A stretch of DNA of 64,000 nt from assembly GCF_002729955.1 (NCBI RefSeq), contig NZ_PBYA01000029.1, positions 1 through 64,000 on the forward strand. Direction: 5' to 3'. The stretch is from Salinisphaera sp. GTDB lineage: Bacteria > Pseudomonadota > Gammaproteobacteria > Nevskiales > Salinisphaeraceae. Under the pieces are notes generated by a model. It had not been told where the DNA came from. It worked only from the letters and a program-made list of their open reading frames with translations, and did no database searches. Position 1 is the first letter of the stretch; the number at the start of each line of letters is the position of its first letter. Made by a program: the position numbers and the translations under genes. Shown here in pieces: positions 56,551-64,000 of this stretch.

Positions 56551-57890
56551 ACATCAGCCTGCAAACCCGCCTGCTGCTGCTCATGAGCGTCGCTCTCGCG
56601 ATTGGCGTGCTGGTGACGCAACAGGCCGGGCGATATGAATCACGGCGCACAGCCGCGGCCGATATCGACGCCCGCCTGGGCCGGGTCGCGCATACGCTAT
56701 TACTGAGCTGGCAGGTTTCAAACGATCTGACCGTCGCCAGCATTCCGGCACTGACTGTCGCCCCACCGGCGCCCGACGGCAAGCGCCTGCCCGTTTTCGA
56801 AGTCACCACTTTCGACAACCGCGTCCTGCTGCGCTCGCACGACTTCCCGCTGCGTACCCACGCCCTGCGTGCAGCCGGCCCCGGCTATGGCAACGCCGAA
56901 ATCGAAAATACACGGTGGCGGGTTTTTACCGTCATCGACAGCCAGCGCCGGATCATTTGCCGTGTCGCATTGAACGAACACGACCGCAGCCTGCGCGAAG
57001 CCACGCTCGCGCCCCACTTCGACCAGCCGCTGCTGCTGGGCGTGCCCCTGATTCTGGTATTAGGCTGGATGTCCCTTGTCTATGGCCTGCGCCCCTTGCG
57101 CCGCCTCAGCCGCGAACTCGCCCGTCGAGATGCCACCGATCTCGCCCCGATTCGCAGCGTCGACAACGATGCGATCGTGGAAATACGCGCCCTGCGGCGC
57201 ACGCTCGACGGACTGTTCGAACGGCTTCGCCACGCCGTGAACGCACAACGCCTGTTCACCGCAGCTGCAGGCCACGAGCTACGCACGCCACTGGCGGGGC
57301 TGCGTACCCAGATCGAAGTGGCCCAGCGCGCGCCCGATGCGCAGCAGCAAACACATGCGCTCGAGCGTATCGCCCGGGCCGGCGAGCATATGGAAAAACT
57401 CGTTTCGCGCCTGTTGCACCTGGCCCGCCTGGATAGCGGCGAAACTGAAATTGCCCGGCATACGCTGGATTTTGCCGCGCTCGTCGCGCGTATCAGCGGC
57501 GACTATGCACGCGTGGCCTGCGATGGCGTCGATCGACCCGCCGAACTGCAAGGCGACGCATCCCTGCTCGAGGCACTGGTGACCAATCTTCTCGATAACG
57601 CCTGCCGGCACGCGCCGACCGACACGCCGGTGGAGGTCACCCTCGCACACCACGACCACTGGCTTACGCTGCACGTACGCGATCACGGCCCGGGCCTGCC
57701 CGAAGCCGATCGCGCCCGGGCCTTCGACGTCTTCTATCGCGGTGAAAACACCTTCGGTGAAGGCAGTGGCCTGGGCCTGGCGCTGGTTCGGGCCATCGCC
57801 CGGGCCCATGGCGGCCACGCCGGTATTGACCCGCCGAGCCGCGACGGCCTGTGCGTGACCGTGCGCCTGCCCGCCGCGCATCGCTCGTAA
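56547..57890 (+). CDS. Sensor histidine kinase (QseC-like)
   Basis: TAAAGHELRTPLAGLRTQIEVAQRA H-box; NLLDNACRHAP; DHGPGLPEADR; GEGSGLGLALVRAIA. Confidence 0.9.
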   Translation: MNISLQTRLLLLMSVALAIGVLVTQQAGRYESRRTAAADIDARLGRVAHTLLLSWQVSNDLTVASIPALTVAPPAPDGKRLPVFEVTTFDNRVLLRSHDFPLRTHALRAAGPGYGNAEIENTRWRVFTVIDSQRRIICRVALNEHDRSLREATLAPHFDQPLLLGVPLILVLGWMSLVYGLRPLRRLSRELARRDATDLAPIRSVDNDAIVEIRALRRTLDGLFERLRHAVNAQRLFTAAAGHELRTPLAGLRTQIEVAQRAPDAQQQTHALERIARAGEHMEKLVSRLLHLARLDSGETEIARHTLDFAALVARISGDYARVACDGVDRPAELQGDASLLEALVTNLLDNACRHAPTDTPVEVTLAHHDHWLTLHVRDHGPGLPEADRARAFDVFYRGENTFGEGSGLGLALVRAIARAHGGHAGIDPPSRDGLCVTVRLPAAHRS

Positions 57891-58104
57891 ACGCTGGGCC
57901 GACCACGCCTACCCGCCTGTCGCCAACCCGCGATGCCACGACAAGCGCCCTAATACGCATTGGTGGATACCCACCCAGGCGCCGCCGCCCTTTCGGCGCG
58001 CCTTCTTGCTTTTAAAGCCCGAATCCGGCCGGCCAGACATGGCCCGGCGTGAGCGCGCGCGTTAGACTGCGCGGTCATTCTTGCGACCGCCTATCGAAAC
58101 CACC

Positions 58105-59772
58105 GTGAAACGTCTCGTTCAGGATCTGCTTGCCGACGCCGTCACCCGCGCCTGGCCCGATATCGACACCGCCGATGCGCCCCATGTGGAGCGTACCCGC
58201 GATGCCGCCCACGGCGACTTCGCCAGCAATATCGCGATGACGCTCACCAAAACGCTGCGTCGCAACCCGCGCGAGATCGCCCAGACGATCATCGACACAC
58301 TGACCGAGGACGAACGCATCGACCGGGTCGAGATTGCCGGCCCCGGCTTCATCAATTTCTTTCTGGCGCCCGCGGCGTTTCGCGCGGCCATCGACGACGT
58401 GCTCGCCGCCGGTACGGCCTATGGGCAAAGCGATACCGGTGCCGGCCAGAAGATCATGATCGAGTTCGTCTCGGCCAACCCCACCGGCCCGCTGCATGTC
58501 GGTCACGGTCGCGGTGCGGCCGTTGGCGACTGTCTGGCGCGATTGTTCGAAGCCACCGGCTTCGAGGTGACGCGCGAGTTCTATTACAACGATGCAGGCG
58601 CCCAGATCGCCAACCTCGCCGTTTCCGTTCAGGCGCGAGCCAAGGGCATCACCCCCGAAGACGATGCCTGGCCTGCCGACGGTTATCGCGGCGACTACAT
58701 CGCCGACGTGGCCGCGGCCTATCTCGCCGGCGAAACGGTCGCCGCGGACGATCGCGAAGTCACCGGCGCCGCGGATGCCGACAATCTCGACGCGATCCGC
58801 GAATTCGCCGTGGCCTATCTGCGCCGCGAACAGGACGCCGACCTCAAGGCGTTCGCAGTGGATTTCGATGTCTACTCGCTCGAATCGGCGCTCTATAGCG
58901 AAGGCCGGGTCGAGCGCACGGTCGAAGCGCTGGTCGCGGCCGGCCATACTTACGAGGCGGACGGCGCGCTGTGGCTCAAGACCACGGACTTCGGCGACGA
59001 CAAGGATCGCGTCATGCGCAAGGCCGAAGGCGGCTATACCTATTTCGTGCCGGACGTGGCTTACCACGTGGCGAAATGGGAACGCGGCTACACCCGCGCG
59101 ATCAACGAACAGGGCGCAGACCACCACGGCACCATCGCCCGCGTACGCGCCGGACTGCAGGCGCTGGCCATCGGTATTCCCGAAGGCTGGCCGGACTACG
59201 TGCTCCACCAGATGGTCACCGTGATGCGCGGCGGCGAGGAAGTGAAGCTCTCCAAGCGGGCCGGCTCTTACGTGACGCTGCGCGATCTCATCGACGAGGT
59301 GGGTCGCGATGCCACCCGTTATTTTCTGGCGGCGCGCAAACCGGATTCGCAGCAGACCTTCGATATCGATCTGGCACGCAGTCAGAGCGAGGAAAACCCG
59401 GTCTACTACATTCAGTACGCGCATGCGCGTATCTGCAGCGTGCTCGGCCAGCTACAGGAACGCGGGCTGGACTACAGCCGCGAGGCGGCCGATCTGGCCC
59501 GCCTGGACAGTCCCCACGAACAGCGCCTGATCACCGCGATTTCGCGCTATCCGGAACTGGTGGAAAGCGCCGCCGCGGATTTTGCCCCGCAGGCCGTGGC
59601 TCATTATCTGCGCGATCTGGCCGATGCCTTTCATAGTTACTACAACGCCCAGCAGTTCCTGGTCGACGACGCCGCCCTGCGCAACGCGCGCCTGGCGCTG
59701 GTGTTCGCGACACGACAGGTGCTCGTCAACGGGCTTAAGCTGTTGGGCGTGAGCGCACCGGAGCAGATGTAA
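58105..59772 (+). CDS. argS: Arginyl-tRNA synthetase
   Basis: [23 protein letters not shown] (HIGH region); [18 protein letters not shown] at 58105 (VKRLVQDLL) preferred over TTG 58081. Confidence 0.95.
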   Translation: MKRLVQDLLADAVTRAWPDIDTADAPHVERTRDAAHGDFASNIAMTLTKTLRRNPREIAQTIIDTLTEDERIDRVEIAGPGFINFFLAPAAFRAAIDDVLAAGTAYGQSDTGAGQKIMIEFVSANPTGPLHVGHGRGAAVGDCLARLFEATGFEVTREFYYNDAGAQIANLAVSVQARAKGITPEDDAWPADGYRGDYIADVAAAYLAGETVAADDREVTGAADADNLDAIREFAVAYLRREQDADLKAFAVDFDVYSLESALYSEGRVERTVEALVAAGHTYEADGALWLKTTDFGDDKDRVMRKAEGGYTYFVPDVAYHVAKWERGYTRAINEQGADHHGTIARVRAGLQALAIGIPEGWPDYVLHQMVTVMRGGEEVKLSKRAGSYVTLRDLIDEVGRDATRYFLAARKPDSQQTFDIDLARSQSEENPVYYIQYAHARICSVLGQLQERGLDYSREAADLARLDSPHEQRLITAISRYPELVESAAADFAPQAVAHYLRDLADAFHSYYNAQQFLVDDAALRNARLALVFATRQVLVNGLKLLGVSAPEQM

Positions 59773-60500
59773 TGGCGCGAGATTATTCCGGCCGACCGAA
59801 CAGTTCCTCTTCGAACAACGGCAAGCGCAAGCCCACGCGCGGCAAGCCGGCCGCGCGCCCCACGCCGACCAAGCGCGCCAAGAGCGGCGGCCCGCCGGGC
59901 TGGGTGTGGATGATCTGCGGGCTGTGTATCGGTCTGACCGTGGCCGCGGTGTTCTATGTATTCGCCCGCCCCGGCGGCGATCTGGCGCGCGAGCAGATCG
60001 AGATCGCCATGCCGGAAAAAACCGGCAAGGACGAATCCTCGCAGTCGGCAAAAGCCGCCGCCCCGGCCGAGCCCGAAGCCGAAGAAGAAGAGCCGCGCTT
60101 TTCCTTCTACAAGATGCTGCCGAACTATGAAGTGGTGATTCCGGAAGAGGAATATCCGGAGAAAAAGAATCGGTCGGCCTCGCACAGCGAGACGCCCAGC
60201 GCTGCCGAAGTCGAGCAGCCGGCCTCCAAGCCGCAGCCGACCACGCCCAAGGTGGAAGAGCCGGGGCGCTACATCATCCAGGCCGGCTCCTTCTCCACTC
60301 CGGCCGACGCGGAACGCCGCAAGGCCGAGCTGGGCCTGCTCGGGCTGGCCGCCAAGACGGTGGAAGTGGACCTGCCCTCCGGCAAGACGGTCTATCGCGT
60401 GCAGAGCAATACCATCAGCTCGTCGAGCGAGCTCAACAACATGCTCAAACGGCTGCGCGAAAACCGTATCGATACCCTCGTGATGCGGGCCAAGAACTAG
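59772..60500 (+). CDS. SPOR domain membrane protein (FtsN-like)
   Basis: One TM helix, acidic/Pro linker, RYIIQAGSFSTPADAERRKAELGLLGLAAKTVEV SPOR domain. Confidence 0.85.
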   Translation: MARDYSGRPNSSSSNNGKRKPTRGKPAARPTPTKRAKSGGPPGWVWMICGLCIGLTVAAVFYVFARPGGDLAREQIEIAMPEKTGKDESSQSAKAAAPAEPEAEEEEPRFSFYKMLPNYEVVIPEEEYPEKKNRSASHSETPSAAEVEQPASKPQPTTPKVEEPGRYIIQAGSFSTPADAERRKAELGLLGLAAKTVEVDLPSGKTVYRVQSNTISSSSELNNMLKRLRENRIDTLVMRAKN

Positions 60501-60521
60501 GGCGTGTCGCCGGGCACGCCC
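60498..60521. repeat. Hairpin GGGCGTG-N8-CACGCCC, possible remnant of the MITE family
   Basis: Starts TAGGGCGTGTC like the elements at 27915 and 55078. Confidence 0.4.
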
Positions 60522-60532
60522 GCTGGCCCTGT

Positions 60533-61687
60533 CTAGGGCTGGCTGCCCAGATACTGGGTCAGGGTATCGCGCCAGGCATCGCTGGCCAGATATTCGAGGA
60601 TGGCGCGATTGATCGGTTCGCGCAGGTCGCTGCCCTCGGGCATGGCAAAGGCATAGTCCTGGCGGTCGAAGATCGACTCCAGCACGCTCAGCGTATCGCC
60701 GTATTCGTTTTTCACCCGGTAGTTGAGCAGCGGCGCATCGTAGACCACCGCATCGACTCGACCCGCCGCCAGTGCGGCAAGTCCGTCTTCGAGCTCGGGC
60801 CGGGCGCTGAAAGCGATGCCGCGATCGCGCAGGGCCTCGGCCGCGGCCGAGCCGTCTACCGTGACCACCCGCGCATCGGCCAGATCCTGGACGCCCTTGA
60901 TGCCCGAGGCCAGCCGATCGACGGTCAGCGAGGTGGCGATGGCGGCCGTGAAACTTGAGATGATGATGATCGCGGCAAACATCCAGACCAGCCCGATCAA
61001 CCGCCCGCCCAGGGTCCTGGGTGACTTGTCGCCGTAGCCGACCGTGGTCATGGTCACGGCCGCCCACCAGAAGCCGCTGCCCAGGCCCTGGGCGGTGCTA
61101 CCACCGAATTCCTCGGCATTGGCCCGGCGCTCGAACAGCCAGATGATCACGCCCACCGCCATCAGCAGGAGGGCGAGCGCGGCGAGTGCGGTGAAGAACT
61201 GCCAGGAAAAGAAGCGACGCACCGTGGCCCAGACCGCGCTGCCATCATTCGCGGGCACGGCGATCGCCAGGCCCGTGGAATAGAACGGGTAGGAAAAATC
61301 GATATGGGCTTCGCGGGGCGCGGTCACCGTCAATGCCGCGACCGACAGATCCAGTTCGCCGTTTTCCAGACCGCTGAACAGCCCGGCCAGATCACTGGGC
61401 ACGTAATCGTATTCGATGCCCAGCCGCTCGGCGACTGCCTGCCAGAGCACGATACTCACCCCGGAAAAACGGCCGTCGCCGCTATCGACCACGAACGGCG
61501 GCGCGTGTTTGGTGCCCACCCGCAGACGTGCGCCGCGTTCGTTCGCCGGCATGGCCTGGGCCACGATATCGGGCGTACTCGCTTCCATACCGCCCGTCTG
61601 GGCAAACGCCGGGCTGGCGCATAGCAGCACGCCCAGCATCGCCAGCACTGCGGCATGACGCAGGCCCTGGAAATAACGGTTATTCAT
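60533..61687 (-). CDS. Prokaryotic ionotropic glutamate receptor-like (GluR0-type) ligand-gated channel
   Basis: Signal peptide; split periplasmic binding-protein lobes (LRVGTKHAPPFVV...PREAHIDFSYPFYSTGLAI and ...LADARVVTVDGSAAAEALR) flanking TM-pore-TM with MTTVGYGDKSP. Confidence 0.88.
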   Translation of the reverse strand: MNNRYFQGLRHAAVLAMLGVLLCASPAFAQTGGMEASTPDIVAQAMPANERGARLRVGTKHAPPFVVDSGDGRFSGVSIVLWQAVAERLGIEYDYVPSDLAGLFSGLENGELDLSVAALTVTAPREAHIDFSYPFYSTGLAIAVPANDGSAVWATVRRFFSWQFFTALAALALLLMAVGVIIWLFERRANAEEFGGSTAQGLGSGFWWAAVTMTTVGYGDKSPRTLGGRLIGLVWMFAAIIIISSFTAAIATSLTVDRLASGIKGVQDLADARVVTVDGSAAAEALRDRGIAFSARPELEDGLAALAAGRVDAVVYDAPLLNYRVKNEYGDTLSVLESIFDRQDYAFAMPEGSDLREPINRAILEYLASDAWRDTLTQYLGSQP

Positions 61688-61713
61688 GGACTCCCCCACT
61701 CGGCGGGGCCGCG

Positions 61714-62733
61714 TCAGAAACCGTGGCGCAAACCCAGCAGAAAACTCACGTCCGGCGAAACCCCGGTGTTCAGGTCTTCGATAATCGCAAATTCCATGCG
61801 CGAGCGCTCGCTGAGCTGCCAGTCCACGCCCAGCGCGCCGGACACGGCGGTGCCGTCGAGCGCTTCGATATCGGTATTTTCATAGAACGGGCTATGCGCA
61901 TAGCCCTGTACCTTGACCACCACCGAGGGCAGCACCGCATAGCCCAGGGTCGCCCAGCCGAAGGCGACTTCCTGTACGCGCTGGTCTTCGAGCACGTCGC
62001 CCTCGCCGGAATACAGCCCGCCCACGCCGGCGAGCATGCGCCAGCGCGAAAGGCCGCCCTGGTTGTTGCCGATCGTGCCCCACAGAGATACGTCGGCCGC
62101 GCCGCTGCCGGTCAGCCGATCTGCATCGCCGGTCGGCAGCTTGAGTTCGCCAGCGAGGGCCATGCCCCAGTCGCCGAAACCGGCCAGGCGCTTCTTCAAG
62201 CCCAGGCGCACATCGCCCACGCCGGACGGCGAATCGCTCACGTCGAGGGCAACGCGACCATCGCGCTCATATCGAAACGACTGGCGATCGCGGGGCGCAT
62301 CGGATCGCCCGCCGTCGGAAAACCCGAACAGATCGTGGAAATCGTCGATGAAACCGTCGGCAAAGCCACCGCTGTGATCGACGAAGGGTATTTCGATACT
62401 GGCCTGCCAGTCGTTGGCCAGACCACGCTCGAATACCAGCGCGGCACGGGTGGTTTCGCCGTCGAACAACAGGCGTTCGTTGCCGCTGTTCTGTTCGGTG
62501 TAGTGGCTGGTGAAATCCACGCGCAGCCCGCCACGCCAGGCGCCGGGTTCGACCACGGTATAGCCGTCGGCTCGCGGCAGCCCGTAGATCGCCACCGTCG
62601 GCGACTGGTCCGAAAACGCCAGCGGCTGCGGCGCCTGTCCGTCGTCGGCCTGTGCGAGTACCGGTGTGACCCCAAACAGAGTAGAAAACAGCAGGCACGA
62701 CGCCCCGCATGCCCGTAAACGACCCAGCCCCAT
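61714..62733 (-). CDS. Outer-membrane DUF3187-like protein
   Basis: Signal peptide; beta-rich; EIPFVDHSGGFADGFIDDFHDLFG. Confidence 0.75.
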   Translation of the reverse strand: MGLGRLRACGASCLLFSTLFGVTPVLAQADDGQAPQPLAFSDQSPTVAIYGLPRADGYTVVEPGAWRGGLRVDFTSHYTEQNSGNERLLFDGETTRAALVFERGLANDWQASIEIPFVDHSGGFADGFIDDFHDLFGFSDGGRSDAPRDRQSFRYERDGRVALDVSDSPSGVGDVRLGLKKRLAGFGDWGMALAGELKLPTGDADRLTGSGAADVSLWGTIGNNQGGLSRWRMLAGVGGLYSGEGDVLEDQRVQEVAFGWATLGYAVLPSVVVKVQGYAHSPFYENTDIEALDGTAVSGALGVDWQLSERSRMEFAIIEDLNTGVSPDVSFLLGLRHGF

Positions 62734-62787
62734 AACGCGTCCCCCAATGGCCGCGCCCCCGAGCGCGGTTTTTAGTTATCGATCAAG

Positions 62788-64000
62788 TCATACCGGATCG
62801 AGTTTGGCATAGCCGGCGATCAGCCACTTGCTGCCCACCCCGTCGAAGTTGACCTGAATCCGCGCGCGAGCGCCATCCCCTTCGAAGGCCAGTACCGTGC
62901 CCTGGCCGAATTTCTTGTGCGCCACCCGCTGACCGAGCGACAGCCCGGCCGCGCGCTGTTCGGACTTGGCGATGCTGCCCGGGCGATACACCGGCTGGCT
63001 GATGCCCGCCTGCGGCCGCACTTCGCGCAGAAAGTCGGCCGGGATCTCGCGCAGAAAACGCGACGGCGCGCACAGATTCTCCGAGCCATGCAGGCGCCGC
63101 ACCTCGGCATGCGAGATGTGCAGCTTCTCCATTGCCCGGGTCATGCCGACATAGCAAAGGCGGCGTTCTTCCTCGAGGCCGTTGTCGTCGTCGACCGAGC
63201 GCTGGTGCGGAAACAGACCTTCTTCGAGGCCGACCATGAACACCAACGGGAACTCCAGGCCCTTGGCCGAATGCAGGGTCATCAACTGAACCGATTCGTC
63301 CCATTCGCCGGCCTGGTTCTCGCCGGCTTCCAGCGAGGCATAGGCCAGAAACTGGGTGACCTCGTCCATGGTGTCGTCGTCATCGGCCGCATAGGCCCGG
63401 GCGGCGGATACCAGTTCGTCGAGGTTTTCCTTGCGGCCTTCGGCTTTTTCGTCGCCGCCCTTGCCGTGGTGGGCCTTGAGGTCGGTGGCCGTGATCACCT
63501 TTTCGGCGATTTCATGCAGGGCCATGCCTTCGATCTCGGCATCCAGCGTATCGATGAGTTCGATGAAGGCCATGACCATCTTGCCGGCACGGGCCGGCAG
63601 CCCATTCTCGGCCAGGTCGAACGCGGCTTGCCACAGGCTCATCGCGCCGGCGCGGGCATGGCTGCGGATCTTGTCGACCGTGGTCGCACCAATGCCACGC
63701 GTAGGCGTGTTGACGATACGCTCGAAGGCGGCATCGTCGGCCCGGGATTGCAGCAGCCGCATATAGGCCAATGCGTCCTTGATCTCGGCGCGCTCGAAGA
63801 ACTTCTGGCCGCCGTAGATGCGATAGGAAATCTCGGCCGCGATCAGCCGCTCTTCGAGCACGCGCGACTGGGCATTGGAGCGATAGAGGATGGCGATATC
63901 CGAGCGCTTGCCGCCGTCCGCGATCCAGTTCTGGATACGGGTAACGACATGCTGGGCCTCGTCGTACTCGTTGAAGGCCGCATAGACGTCGATCGGCTCG
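62788..64000 (-). CDS. uvrD: DNA helicase II (UvrD), C-terminal part, truncated by window edge
   Basis: IAILYRSNAQSRVLEE, FFERAEIKDALAYMRLL, LMTLHSAKGLEFPLVFMVGLEEGLFPH, EEERRLCYVGMTRA; frame stays open to 64000. Confidence 0.92.
   Translation of the reverse strand, partial: EPIDVYAAFNEYDEAQHVVTRIQNWIADGGKRSDIAILYRSNAQSRVLEERLIAAEISYRIYGGQKFFERAEIKDALAYMRLLQSRADDAAFERIVNTPTRGIGATTVDKIRSHARAGAMSLWQAAFDLAENGLPARAGKMVMAFIELIDTLDAEIEGMALHEIAEKVITATDLKAHHGKGGDEKAEGRKENLDELVSAARAYAADDDDTMDEVTQFLAYASLEAGENQAGEWDESVQLMTLHSAKGLEFPLVFMVGLEEGLFPHQRSVDDDNGLEEERRLCYVGMTRAMEKLHISHAEVRRLHGSENLCAPSRFLREIPADFLREVRPQAGISQPVYRPGSIAKSEQRAAGLSLGQRVAHKKFGQGTVLAFEGDGARARIQVNFDGVGSKWLIAGYAKLDPV

Noticed and set aside
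58075-59424. 449-aa minus-strand ORF
   Set aside because: Antisense shadow of argS.
1-64000. CRISPR arrays, prophage, integrase-flanked island, tRNA/rRNA genes
   Set aside because: No regularly spaced direct repeats with unique spacers, no phage or integrase/transposase proteins in the ORF list, and no tRNA-like sequences recognised by eye; a tRNAscan-SE run would be needed to exclude tRNAs formally.

Overview
64 kb chromosomal window from a high-GC gammaproteobacterium. The gene content (de novo glycine-betaine methyltransferases, priA/argS/SPOR-protein and pntAA/pntAB/pntB neighbourhoods) suggests a halophilic or halotolerant, Salinisphaera-like organism; this taxonomic guess is inference only. 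Most of the window is ordinary core and metabolic genes: ligase-associated helicase and ATP-dependent DNA ligase, GSMT/SDMT, lipA, a MoxR/CoxE pair, acetyl-CoA hydrolase, dusB, two OmpR-type two-component systems, an S49 peptidase, plsB/mlaA/acyltransferase lipid genes, parB, prfC, ppx, a desaturase, ttcA, pnt, a NUDIX hydrolase, priA, argS, a SPOR protein, a GluR0-like channel and uvrD (cut by the window edge). No tRNA, rRNA, CRISPR array, transposase or prophage was recognised. The most interesting signals are non-coding: (1) a 285-bp MITE-like element with 23-bp terminal inverted repeats and CTAG ends (27914-28198), a 65-bp mini-derivative after priA and a hairpin remnant after the SPOR gene, all three placed so that the upstream gene's TAG stop codon is the edge of the element; (2) a cluster of DnaA-box-like 9-mers plus AT-rich dyads directly upstream of priA; (3) a putative minus-strand structured sRNA between 37.97 and 38.17 kb, with an AT-rich inverted-repeat region upstream of prfC; (4) dispersed intergenic repeats with a TCCGCAAATGAACGC core. 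Notable coding features are a glutamate-receptor-like ion channel with a TVGYGD filter and a secreted six-loop EF-hand protein next to a two-component system.
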